NCBI RefSeq assembly: GCF_024347455.1
Contig: NZ_AP025484.1
Location: forward strand, 1,922,001-1,986,000
DNA: 64,000 nt
Direction of reading: 5' to 3'
Source of the DNA: Vibrio echinoideorum
GTDB lineage: Bacteria; Pseudomonadota; Gammaproteobacteria; Enterobacterales; Vibrionaceae
This document shows positions 44,125-52,425 of the stretch, piece after piece. The notes under the pieces are model-generated. The model was not told the DNA's origin. It did no database searches and saw nothing but the letters and a program-made list of their open reading frames with translations. Numbering within the stretch: the stretch's first letter is position 1; each line of letters begins with the position of its first letter. Position numbers and translations under genes: made by a program.

Positions 44125-44649
44125 TTGGATATTAGATTGCTTAAATTAGGTACCCGATTAGTCTTAATGTTGTTTTTACTGAGCTTTGGCTTAGTGAACT
44201 CTAACGGCTATTCGTTCCCTTCTAAGCCATTTCAAATATACTCGGCTCAAGAGCAATCTTCACAGAATGAACAATCTTCCTCGATAAAACAGTGTAAACA
44301 AGCCGCTACGGATAACCCGTCGAGCTACTTTGAGTGCAACAAAGCTCAGTTTGGCACCGATCCTTCTGGTGACAGTTCCAACTATCACGACACAGAGTCG
44401 AGCCTCCAAGCTGCAAACTTCAGACGTATGCTCAGTAACGAGCAAGAAAGCGTGGCCGATCTTGAGCCTGCTTATCATCTACTGATTGACTTCTCTCCCC
44501 CCTCAATACTGGCTTCCCTGCTCTTCAACACGCCGTTGTTGGATTCCAAGCTGCACTGGACCAGTATTGTGAGTTCTCCGTCTTCCCGGCTTTCTGGGTG
44601 GAAAGAGGGCAACATCCAATACTCGCATTTCCGAGAACTTCTTAGCTAA
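44125..44649 (+). CDS. vemP: VemP-type secretion-monitoring arrest peptide
   Basis: This 174-residue exported peptide sits directly upstream of secD2-secF2. In Vibrio alginolyticus VemP occupies this place: it stalls its own ribosome, and secretion by Sec releases the stall, so low export raises SecDF2. The N-terminus is a signal peptide (RLVLMLFLLSFGLVNS). The C-terminal SRLSGWKEGNIQYSHFREL resembles the arrest segment with its essential tryptophan; here it is Trp159, 15 residues from the end. The last residues differ from the V. alginolyticus stall site (Gln156) as I remember it. The start is probably TTG 44125, seven bases after GAGA; the next ATG lies inside the signal helix. Most annotators would call it hypothetical. 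Confidence 0.85.
   Translation: MDIRLLKLGTRLVLMLFLLSFGLVNSNGYSFPSKPFQIYSAQEQSSQNEQSSSIKQCKQAATDNPSSYFECNKAQFGTDPSGDSSNYHDTESSLQAANFRRMLSNEQESVADLEPAYHLLIDFSPPSILASLLFNTPLLDSKLHWTSIVSSPSSRLSGWKEGNIQYSHFRELLS
44638..44643 (+). promoter_or_regulatory. Candidate anti-Shine-Dalgarno in the vemP 3' end
   Basis: CTTCTT in the last vemP codons is complementary to AAGAAG (44913-44918), the likely secD2 ribosome binding site. A stalled ribosome would cover this element. Six bases of complementarity alone are weak evidence. Confidence 0.35.
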
Positions 44650-44809
44650 TCGTTTGACCCTAAATTGGTCGTATCGATGGTCGCCTCGCGTGCCCGTTGA
44701 ACTCGCCAATTAACCAAGACAAACATAGCGACATCAGCTTTAGCATCACTACCGTTCAATCAGCTTGTTCTGGTTTCAGCTATCGATCGTGTTCGCAAAA
44801 CATTAGTTA

Positions 44810-44910
44810 TACCAATCGTAGTAAATAACTGGTCATCCTAGCTGGTTAAAACGCTCGTTCACTGCTTTTTTCCGGTGCTATTTTTGAGCTCGTATTTACG
44901 GTGATTGGTA
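44810..44910. repeat. 101-bp element with 18-bp terminal inverted repeats
   Basis: TACCAATCGTAGTAAATA (44810-44827) and the inverse of TACCAATCACCGTAAATA (44893-44910) match at 15 of 18 positions, with a central 3-base mismatch. The whole resembles a MITE-like or hairpin repeat that I recall as frequent between vibrio genes. It fills the gap between vemP and secD2 and ends two bases before the secD2 ribosome binding site. Confidence 0.7.
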
Positions 44911-44923
44911 AAAAGAAGAGATC

Positions 44924-46723
44924 TTGACTGTGAAAAAACGCATTCCAAGAAAACAAATCAACCACTATTCAAAGTGGAAATACGCGGTGCTTATCGCCAC
45001 CATTATCATCATGGTTCTGAGTGCTTTACCTTCTTGGTATGGCGAGAATGCATCGGTTCAAATTAGCAATCGTTCTGAGCAGACAATCGATGCGACTCAA
45101 ATTACTCAATACCTTGCGAGCGAAGGCATCCAAGCCAAATCTGCATTTCAAAAAGACAAACGTTTAGTCGTGATCTTAGAAGACGCTGAACAACAAGCGA
45201 AAGCCAAAGAGGTGCTGAATGAGCGCCTATTGGATAACGCGACCGTTGCGCTAGCGATGGAGCCAGCAGCACCAAAATGGTTGACTGACATGGGTTTTGC
45301 GCCAATTCAGTTAGGCCTTGATTTGCGTGGTGGTGTGCAGTTCTTATTAGAAGTGGATATGGAGCCGGTTTATCACGCGCAAGCTCAAGCTATGGTCGAC
45401 GAGATCACCAGCGAAGTGCGTTATGCCCGCGGTAAAGTGGTGAACAACCAAGTTCAGTTTGATTTCCGTACCGACGCCGATTTCGAAAAAGCACAGAAGC
45501 TGATTCGTCAAGAGTTCCCGCAATGGCTACGTAACCGCTCAGACAAATCGCTAACGTTAACTCAGTCTGAAGAAGAACAAAGAACGCTACGTAACCTAAC
45601 CGTTCAACAAAACCTGCAAATCATGCGCAGCCGTATTGAAGAATTAGGCATCACGGAAGCATCGATTCAACGTCAAGGTGAAAGCCGTATTCGTATTGAA
45701 CTGCCGGGTGTACAAGACCCTGCAGCTGCGAAAGACGTGATTGGTGCTACTGCTTCATTGGCGTTCTATTCGGTGTACGACAATGCCACTCGCAGTACTC
45801 AAACCCTGAAAGATTCAGACGGCAACCGCGTGGTAGTCGACCGCAAGGCGGTGTTGAGTGGCGAACACATTATTGATGCTCGCAGTGGCATTGGTGAGAT
45901 GGGCAGTGCAGAAGTCAACATTACGCTGGATTCTTCTGGTGGTAAGAAAATGTCTGAGTTCTCACGTCATAACATCGGTAAGCCAATGGCAACGGTGTAC
46001 AGCGAATACAGCCGTGATAGAGCAGGCAACAGCAAGCAAGACAGCGAAGTGATTAGTGTGGCAAACATCCAATCTCAACTGGGTAGCCGCTTCAGAATCA
46101 CAGGCGCTGGCAGCTTGGCTGATGCGCAAGAGCTTGCGTTACTGCTGCGTGCGGGGTCATTGACTGCGCCTGTGACCATCATTGAAGAACGTACCATTGG
46201 CCCATCTTTGGGTGCTGAAAATGTAACTAACGGCTTTGCTGCTTTGGCACTTGGTCTTGGCCTTACGCTAACGTTTATGGCGCTATGGTACCGCCGCTTA
46301 GGTTGGGTCGCGAACTGTGCATTGGTGGTTAACATGACCACATTGTTTGGTTTGATTGCGCTGCTACCGGGTGCGGTGTTAACTCTGCCGGGTATTGCGG
46401 GTTTAGTACTGACCGTTGGTATGGCGGTGGACACCAACGTGCTTATCTTCGAGCGTATTCGAGACAAGATGAAAGAAGGGCGCAGCTTTGCTAGCTCTAT
46501 CGACCGTGGTTTCGATAGCGCATTCTCGTCAATTTTCGATGCTAACGTCACTACCATGATCGTTGCTGTGGCTCTATATACCATTGGTAATGGACCGATT
46601 CAGGGCTTCGCTCTGACACTGGGCTTAGGTCTTCTAACCAGTATGTTTACGGGCATTTTTGCTTCACGAGCGATCATCAATTTGGTTTGGGGGCGTGACC
46701 AACGCCACGATGTAAGGATTTAA
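44924..46723 (+). CDS. secD: SecD, second paralogue (SecD2)
   Basis: SecD helps the Sec translocon pull proteins out on the periplasmic side, using ion flow. The 599-residue protein has one N-terminal helix, the conserved LGLDLRGGVQFLLEVD stretch, a large periplasmic P1 domain and five C-terminal helices with the GMAVDTNVLIFERIRD motif carrying the conserved Asp and Arg. The start is TTG 44924 or GTG 44930; AAGAAG lies at 44913-44918. The vemP gene upstream marks this as the regulated SecDF2 copy and not the housekeeping yajC-secDF copy. The secF gene follows two bases after the stop. Confidence 0.95.
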   Translation: MTVKKRIPRKQINHYSKWKYAVLIATIIIMVLSALPSWYGENASVQISNRSEQTIDATQITQYLASEGIQAKSAFQKDKRLVVILEDAEQQAKAKEVLNERLLDNATVALAMEPAAPKWLTDMGFAPIQLGLDLRGGVQFLLEVDMEPVYHAQAQAMVDEITSEVRYARGKVVNNQVQFDFRTDADFEKAQKLIRQEFPQWLRNRSDKSLTLTQSEEEQRTLRNLTVQQNLQIMRSRIEELGITEASIQRQGESRIRIELPGVQDPAAAKDVIGATASLAFYSVYDNATRSTQTLKDSDGNRVVVDRKAVLSGEHIIDARSGIGEMGSAEVNITLDSSGGKKMSEFSRHNIGKPMATVYSEYSRDRAGNSKQDSEVISVANIQSQLGSRFRITGAGSLADAQELALLLRAGSLTAPVTIIEERTIGPSLGAENVTNGFAALALGLGLTLTFMALWYRRLGWVANCALVVNMTTLFGLIALLPGAVLTLPGIAGLVLTVGMAVDTNVLIFERIRDKMKEGRSFASSIDRGFDSAFSSIFDANVTTMIVAVALYTIGNGPIQGFALTLGLGLLTSMFTGIFASRAIINLVWGRDQRHDVRI

Positions 46724-46725
46724 GC

Positions 46726-47664
46726 ATGAGTACTTCAAAAATGACTATTTCAGACCGCTATTTTTCAAATAGCAATATGACTCGCCTTCGTAAGGTGATG
46801 TCTGTGATTTCTATTGTGCTGTTCATGAGCTCTGTGATGCTGGTGGCAGTGAAAGGTTTTAACTGGGGTTTGGACTTTACTGGCGGTGTGGTTGCCGAGG
46901 TTCAACTCTCCGATCAAGTGACTAAAGACGCCTTAAAAACAAAACTCGATACGGCTTTTCAACAAGACGTTCAAGTGGTTGGTATGGCAGAGCAGGATCG
47001 CTGGACGATTCGTTACAGCCAACTGACAGACGCTCCACAACCAAACTTAGTGGATGCTTTGTCATCGGTAAGTGACCAAGTAAAAGTGCTTAACAGCAGC
47101 GTGGTTGGGCCTCAAGTGGGTCAAGACATGGTTGACCAAGGTGGCTTGGCGGTATTGGTGTGTTTCCTAATGATCATGCTGTATCTGAGTGTACGGTTTG
47201 AATGGCGTTTGGCTCTGGGTGCGCTTGCCGCGATCATCTATGACGTGACGCTCATCTTGGGTCTATTCGCTTTTACTCAGTTTGAGTTCAACCTGACCGT
47301 ATTGGCGGCCGTGCTAGCGATTCTCGGTTACTCATTGAATGACTCGATCATCATCGCCGACCGTGTGCGCGAAATGCTGCGCGGCAATCCAAACGGTGAT
47401 ACTGATAACCTGCTCAATGAATCGGTTAAAGCGACCTTCTCACGCACCATGGTGACTTCAGGAACAACGCTAATTACCGTATCAGCGCTTTGGCTACTGG
47501 GTGGCGCCGCGCTGCAAGGTTTCGCGATTGCACTGGTTGTAGGTATTGTCAGCGGTACGTGGTCTTCCGTTTCGGTCGGTATCACACTGCCTAAGTTACT
47601 TGGCCTACAGCCTTGTCACTACCAAGTGAAAGCGCCAGTAGAAGTTGAGGGTGAGTACCCTTAG
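46726..47664 (+). CDS. secF: SecF, second paralogue (SecF2)
   Basis: This 312-residue partner of SecD has one N-terminal helix (VMSVISIVLFMSSVMLVAV), a short periplasmic domain beginning NWGLDFTGGVVAEV, and five C-terminal helices. The conserved ILGYSLNDSIIIADRVRE motif holds the ion-pathway Asp and Arg. It starts two bases after secD2 and ends the vemP-secDF2 operon, followed by a terminator. In V. alginolyticus the second SecDF is thought to use protons and serve low-salt conditions, which is literature knowledge and not visible here. Confidence 0.95.
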   Translation: MSTSKMTISDRYFSNSNMTRLRKVMSVISIVLFMSSVMLVAVKGFNWGLDFTGGVVAEVQLSDQVTKDALKTKLDTAFQQDVQVVGMAEQDRWTIRYSQLTDAPQPNLVDALSSVSDQVKVLNSSVVGPQVGQDMVDQGGLAVLVCFLMIMLYLSVRFEWRLALGALAAIIYDVTLILGLFAFTQFEFNLTVLAAVLAILGYSLNDSIIIADRVREMLRGNPNGDTDNLLNESVKATFSRTMVTSGTTLITVSALWLLGGAALQGFAIALVVGIVSGTWSSVSVGITLPKLLGLQPCHYQVKAPVEVEGEYP

Positions 47665-47728
47665 TCAAGCTAAGCTAGCTTATGCACGCTAGGCTGATTT
47701 ACTTACTCTATTAACCGAAACCAATAAT

Positions 47729-47782
47729 AAAAGCCCTTGAACTCACTTAACCCCCTAAGTAAGTTCAGGGGCTTTATTTTTT
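47729..47782 (+). terminator. Terminator of the vemP-secDF2 operon
   Basis: A long stem pairs AAGCCCTTGAACTCACTTA with AAGTAAGTTCAGGGGCTT (minor mismatch) and runs into a T-rich tract. Confidence 0.88.
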
Positions 47783-47899
47783 ATAAGAGTCAACTGGTTA
47801 GAGAAAAGTGAGCCTATTTCAAAAAACGATGGATTGAGCAGGCAAGCCCTCATGATATGAAGTATGTTTAGATGACGTTAGTAGAAATGAGGCAAGGGA

Positions 47900-48766
47900 A
47901 TGGAATATCGACATCAATGTCATGTAGGCGACCATGGTGATGCACTGAAGCATCCAGTATTGAGTGCACTTGTTCAGTCATTAATGCAGCAGCATTCACG
48001 CCTCAATGTTATCGACACGCACTCAGGTACAGGGTGTTATGACCTCACTACCGCACCAAGTAATCACGCCGGTGAGTTTGCTGAAGGGGTCGGGTATTTG
48101 TGGCGCAATAAGGCTTACCTTCCTCCGGCATTCGCTTCTTTTATGTCGGTACTGGAATACTACAATCCGAATCAACTTATCTCTTTGTATCCGGGTTCTG
48201 CCGCCATCACTTACCAACAAGGTCGCAGCCAAGATAGTTTCTATTTTTCAGACATTCAGCAAGATGAAGCTGATTTACTGCAAACCAATATTGAGAAGTT
48301 ACAATGTAACCTGGATATTTCAAGCAAGCTTACGATTAGCGCAGGTGATGGGCTTAAAGCGTTACCTGATGACGTAGCTAAACATGACAATCACCATCTG
48401 ATTGTTATCGACCCACCCTATGAAACCGATTCAGAATATCTCGCGGTGATTGATGCCTTAGTTAAGGCGTATCAGCAATCTGAGAAGGTATCTGCACTAA
48501 TTTGGTACCCGCTCTACACGGATGACAAGAGCTCACTGATTTTGAACCACTGTGTGACCGCAGTGAAAGATGGTTTGCTGCCAAGTCCGATTAAGTCGGA
48601 GCTTCGCCTTCGAGATCCTAAGGGTGATGATCGCCTGATCGGTAGTGGTTTACTGTTGTTCAATCCACCACAAGGCATTGCTGGAACGGTCGCGGATACG
48701 CTTGATTATTTACACAGCCAACTCGCGACCAATGGTGAAGGATATTGGCAAATGAGAAGTCTATAA
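47900..48766 (+). CDS. RlmJ-like 23S rRNA adenine-N6 methyltransferase, probable paralogue
   Basis: This 288-residue enzyme is of the RlmJ family, which methylates A2030 of 23S rRNA. The catalytic motif is IDPPYE (D/NPPY class), with the SAM region VIDTHSGTGCYDL. The N-terminus MEYRHQCHVGDHGDALKH diverges from the canonical form (YRHxFHAGNHADVLKH as I recall), so this may be a second copy with a changed target. AAGGGA precedes the ATG. It is transcribed alone. Confidence 0.85.
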   Translation: MEYRHQCHVGDHGDALKHPVLSALVQSLMQQHSRLNVIDTHSGTGCYDLTTAPSNHAGEFAEGVGYLWRNKAYLPPAFASFMSVLEYYNPNQLISLYPGSAAITYQQGRSQDSFYFSDIQQDEADLLQTNIEKLQCNLDISSKLTISAGDGLKALPDDVAKHDNHHLIVIDPPYETDSEYLAVIDALVKAYQQSEKVSALIWYPLYTDDKSSLILNHCVTAVKDGLLPSPIKSELRLRDPKGDDRLIGSGLLLFNPPQGIAGTVADTLDYLHSQLATNGEGYWQMRSL

Positions 48767-48941
48767 ATCTGATTTCTATGGATTTTATGATGATTTTCTA
48801 GACGCCGCTCACTAAATCACTGTTATTTATGTGGTTTAAATTGACCAAACGCTAACTTTTATCGATTGATTAATTGCAGTGAATCATTTAAAAATAGAAT
48901 ATCAATGCGCACAAGTGCATAATGGCTCATAAGTTAAATAA

Positions 48942-48957
48942 TTAATCTTAAGATTAA
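48942..48957. repeat. Perfect 16-bp palindrome between converging genes
   Basis: TTAATCTTAAGATTAA is a perfect palindrome with no loop. It lies 176 bp after rlmJ and 117 bp from the 3' end of the old yellow enzyme gene. No promoter is expected here. Confidence 0.8.
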
Positions 48958-48987
48958 ACTAGATTGTGGTTTACCCCCTAAACTGCA

Positions 48988-49018
48988 TAAGGCTCGCACT
49001 AGTCATGCGAGCCTTTCT
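48988..49018. terminator. Bidirectional terminator
   Basis: AAGGCTCGCA and TGCGAGCCTT form a perfect 10-bp stem with a 7-base loop, followed by TCTTTT. It separates rlmJ from the converging old yellow enzyme gene. Confidence 0.85.
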
Positions 49019-49073
49019 TTTGCCTGTCGGAAATGTTTCTAGTGGTTAGAAACCATCATCTCCTCCAAATCCA

Positions 49074-50162
49074 CTACAACGCTGGATAATCGATGTAGCC
49101 TTTTTCGTTGCCGCCGAACAGAGTGGCGCCATCGAGATCGGATAGTTCGTTGCCGTTTTGTAGGCGTGAAACTAGGTCTGGATTAGCAACGAATGGGCGA
49201 CCAAATGCGACGAGGTCGGCGTAGCCTTTGCTTAATACTTCCTCAGCGCGTTGTGGTGTGTAGCTGCCAGCGACGATGATGGTGTTAGAGAATAGCTCTC
49301 TTAGTTCTACGCGGAAGCTTTCAGGTATCACAGGCGCGTCATCCCAATCGGCTTCTGATAGGTGCAGATAAGCGATATTACGAGCTTGCAGTTTCTTTGA
49401 CGCTTCTAAAATCGTTGGCACGATGTCTGGACAGTTCATGTCTTTGAAGGTGATGAATGGGGCCAAACGTACGCCCACTTTGTCAGCACCAATCGCTTCA
49501 ATTACCGCATCCACGACTTCAATTAGAAAGCGAAGTCGGTTCTCACGACTGCCACCATAGTTGTCGGTGCGCTTATTTGAATTGGTTCTTAGGAATTGAT
49601 CGATGAGGTAGCCATTACCACCGTGGATTTCCACTCCGTTGAACCCTGCCTCGACAGCTTTTTTCGCTGAGTTAGCAAAATCTTGAACAACACGATCGAT
49701 GTCTACTTGCGTCATTTCTCTTGGTTGGATGCAATCCACCATGTTGCCGTTACCATTTTCATCAGAGATCCAAACCTGCGTTTCTATGGGTGCCAGTGCA
49801 GAAGGTGCAATCGGCAACTCGCCTTTTTGAAAGGTAGGGTGTGATACTCGGCCTACGTGCCATAGTTGGCAGAATATCGCGGCACCTTGCTCTTTTGCTG
49901 CTGTGGTGACTGATTTCCAACCTTCGATTTGCGCATCGGTATAAACGCCGGGTGTGAATGAGTAACCTTGAGAGTCATCTGAAATTTGTGTGGCTTCAGT
50001 GATGATTAGCCCTGCACTTGCTCGTTGTTGGTAATAAGTCGTCATCATGTCGTTTGGCACGTTTCCAGGTTGGCTAGTGCGAGCGCGTGTCATGGGTGCC
50101 ATAACGACACGGTTTTGCAGCTCTAGGCCTTTCAGTTCTGATGTTTCGAATAACTTGTTCAT
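49074..50162 (-). CDS. nemA: Old yellow enzyme-type alkene reductase
   Basis: This FMN-dependent ene-reductase has 362 residues, typical of NemA. Visible motifs are NRVVMAPMTRART, QLWHVGR, GVEIHGGNGYLIDQFLR (active-site His-Gly-Asn; most family members have His-His or His-Asn with Tyr) and YGGSRENRLRF, ending FGRPFVANPDL. It reduces activated C=C bonds or nitro compounds, including N-ethylmaleimide and quinones. AAAGGTAGAG precedes the ATG. It is the third gene of an SDR-MFS-NemA run on the minus strand, opposite a LysR gene. Confidence 0.92.
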   Translation of the reverse strand: MNKLFETSELKGLELQNRVVMAPMTRARTSQPGNVPNDMMTTYYQQRASAGLIITEATQISDDSQGYSFTPGVYTDAQIEGWKSVTTAAKEQGAAIFCQLWHVGRVSHPTFQKGELPIAPSALAPIETQVWISDENGNGNMVDCIQPREMTQVDIDRVVQDFANSAKKAVEAGFNGVEIHGGNGYLIDQFLRTNSNKRTDNYGGSRENRLRFLIEVVDAVIEAIGADKVGVRLAPFITFKDMNCPDIVPTILEASKKLQARNIAYLHLSEADWDDAPVIPESFRVELRELFSNTIIVAGSYTPQRAEEVLSKGYADLVAFGRPFVANPDLVSRLQNGNELSDLDGATLFGGNEKGYIDYPAL

Positions 50163-50246
50163 GATCTCTACCTTTATGAATTTTTAGTGCTGTGCCAATT
50201 CCAGTTTGATAATGAATTGGCACTTTGAAGTTACGGAGTTCTTAAA

Positions 50247-51485
50247 TTATTTAGCTTCTGTTGGTGCAAATATTGAGTTGCTTTGTGGTTTCTCGTTTCG
50301 GTTAGCTTTAGCGATTAAGAACAAGCCGACGATAGGAACCACAACGGCTGCGAACGGAATCATACCTGCGCCTAGTTGGCTGTCGAGTACCATGCCGCCA
50401 AGGAATCCACCAAAGGCATTGGCTAGGTTAAACGCTGAGATATTCGCAGTTGCTGCTAGCTCTTGCCCTTCGCCACCGTGGTTCATTACTCGAAGTTGCA
50501 TGGCAGGGACGTTCGCAAATGATGCAATACCAAAGACAAATGCGGCTGCAACGAAGAGGATTTTGTTGTCTACCACAAGGCCAACCACAACCAATGAAAC
50601 GATCATTGCGACTGCCCAAAACATTGAAGCTTTGCCTAGGTTTTTATCTGAAGAGCGTCCGCCCAAGGTGTTACCGATGATTAAGCCAACACCCACTATC
50701 ACTAAGATCCAAGTCACTGATTCTTGACTGTAACCCGTGATGTGCATGGCGATTGGCGCAAGGTAGCCGTAAAGCGTCATGAAGCCAGACCAAGCAAAAG
50801 CGGTGATTGCTAAGCTGATCAGCAACATTGGATTTTTGAACGCTAACAGCTGAGTTTTGATGTCTTTCGCTTCACTGTGACCTGTCGATTTAATCGAAGT
50901 CAGAATGGCAAGCATCGCGATAGTGCCAAGTGCTGCCACGGTAAAGAAAGTGGTGTGCCAACCGAATTGCAAGCTGACCCATGTACCAGCTGGAACGCCA
51001 AGAACGTTAGCGAGTGTTAAGCCTGCGAACATCTGGCCAACAGCACGACCTGCCATTTTTTCAGACACTAAGTTGGTTGCAACAACCGCACCGATACCAT
51101 AAAAAGGGCCTTGCACTAAGCCTGCGATAACACGGCTGGCAAGTAGAAGTGGGTAGCTAGGAGCAAGGGCTGATAAGACATTACCGATGATGAACAGTGC
51201 CATTAAGCCAATCAGCACCATCTTCTTGTTAAAACGTGCAAGGTAGATGGTTAAGATCGGGCCGCCGATAACGATAGCCAACGCGTAAGCACTGATAAGG
51301 TAGCCAGCTTGGCCTTCTGTGATTGAAAGTGATGTGGCGATCTGTGGAAGAATGCCTGCGATAACAAACTCAGCCGTGCCGATTGCAAATGCAGCGAGTG
51401 TCAGTATCCAAACTTGGAATGGAATCTTTTCTTTATGGGTAGTTTCTTTATGGATAGTTTCTTGGTGGACTGTTTCTTGTTTCAT
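50247..51485 (-). CDS. MFS transporter, DHA1-type drug/sugar efflux family
   Basis: This 412-residue inner-membrane exporter has 12 predicted helices and resembles AraJ/YdhP/PbuE efflux proteins. The first helix (VWILTLAAFAIGTAEFVIAGILP) carries the family motif, and the motif A-like loop YLARFNKKMVLI follows. The N-terminus has an odd hydrophilic extension of three 5-residue repeats (QETVH, QETIH, KETTH) coded by 15-bp DNA repeats. It lies between the SDR and NemA genes; export of an electrophile or aromatic is a guess. Confidence 0.9.
   Translation of the reverse strand: MKQETVHQETIHKETTHKEKIPFQVWILTLAAFAIGTAEFVIAGILPQIATSLSITEGQAGYLISAYALAIVIGGPILTIYLARFNKKMVLIGLMALFIIGNVLSALAPSYPLLLASRVIAGLVQGPFYGIGAVVATNLVSEKMAGRAVGQMFAGLTLANVLGVPAGTWVSLQFGWHTTFFTVAALGTIAMLAILTSIKSTGHSEAKDIKTQLLAFKNPMLLISLAITAFAWSGFMTLYGYLAPIAMHITGYSQESVTWILVIVGVGLIIGNTLGGRSSDKNLGKASMFWAVAMIVSLVVVGLVVDNKILFVAAAFVFGIASFANVPAMQLRVMNHGGEGQELAATANISAFNLANAFGGFLGGMVLDSQLGAGMIPFAAVVVPIVGLFLIAKANRNEKPQSNSIFAPTEAK
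51435..51479 (-). repeat. In-frame 15-bp repeat at the MFS N-terminus
   Basis: Three 15-bp units code for QETVH, QETIH and KETTH (residues 3-17), and a partial fourth for KEK. The repeat lies before the first membrane helix, so copy number could vary without harming the fold. Confidence 0.8.
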
Positions 51486-51568
51486 GATGATCTACCTATG
51501 TAAATTCTTGTTTGTTAGGACGTTTAGATACACGCCCTAACGATTGTTCTTTGCTTCTTTGCGGAGTG

Positions 51569-52252
51569 TTAGCCGAGTAGAGCGCCGCCATCGATATCGA
51601 TGATTGACCCTGTGACGTATGGGTTATTAATTGCGAACAGGTAACCCATGGCTATCTCTGAAGGCTCGCCAACCTTGCCTGCGGGTAGGTTGTTTTTGGC
51701 GTTGTCGTACATGCTTTCACGAGCGGAATCGTCCATGTTTTTGTAGGCTTCCGTCATGGTTAAACCCGGGCTAACGGCATTGACTCGAATGGGTGATAGC
51801 TCTTTCGCCAGTATTTTGGTTACGCTTTCTAGTGCGGCGTTGATGGCGGTTTTTACGTAAGTGCCTGCCACAACCTTGCGTGACAACATGCCAGTTGTGA
51901 ACGTGATAGACCCATTTGGTGTCATGTAACGAGCGGCATGTTTGGCTACGTTTAAGCTTCCCCAAAACTTAGTGTCAAAAGCTGTCTTAGCGTCTGCGGT
52001 TGCTACGTCTGTTACTTTTCCTGCGGGAGCGGATGAGCCAGCCGTTACGACTAAGTGGTCAAACACGCCAATCGATTCGAAGTATTCACAAATCGACTTT
52101 TCATCGGTGATATCAACGCCTGTGTGTCGGCTGGCAATATGTACCGTGTTGTTCTCGTTTCTTAGTTGCATCGCTAGTGCTTTGCCGATACCTGATGTGC
52201 CACCAATGATGACGAAAGTGTGTTTCTCTTGTTTAGTCGATTCGTTAGTCAT
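51569..52252 (-). CDS. Short-chain dehydrogenase/reductase
   Basis: This 227-residue Rossmann-fold oxidoreductase has the cofactor motif IGGTSGIGKALA and a basic residue after the second strand (IASRHTG), favouring NADP. The usual YxxxK active site appears as TYVKTAINAALE, so the tyrosine-to-lysine spacing differs from the standard and should be aligned. The end IIDIDGGALLG is typical. It is the first gene of the minus-strand run with the MFS and NemA genes and is divergent from the LysR gene at 52426. Substrate unknown. Confidence 0.87.
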   Translation of the reverse strand: MTNESTKQEKHTFVIIGGTSGIGKALAMQLRNENNTVHIASRHTGVDITDEKSICEYFESIGVFDHLVVTAGSSAPAGKVTDVATADAKTAFDTKFWGSLNVAKHAARYMTPNGSITFTTGMLSRKVVAGTYVKTAINAALESVTKILAKELSPIRVNAVSPGLTMTEAYKNMDDSARESMYDNAKNNLPAGKVGEPSEIAMGYLFAINNPYVTGSIIDIDGGALLG

Positions 52253-52425
52253 GCTCTGAATTCCTGCGTTGTTCTGTTGATGTTTGCCATTATATTTATT
52301 CGACTAAATTTGATAATTGGTTAAAATATAAATTCATTATTCGGTTAATCTGAATAGTGTGACTGAGTATTCAAATCGAGCATTAAGATCGAGAAGTAAG
52401 ACGAAGAGGTGGAAGCGAGAATCGT
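52253..52425. promoter_or_regulatory. Divergent promoter region between SDR and LysR genes
   Basis: This AT-rich 173-bp stretch must hold promoters for both directions and probably the LysR binding site. I could not choose a unique T-N11-A operator by eye. Confidence 0.5.
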
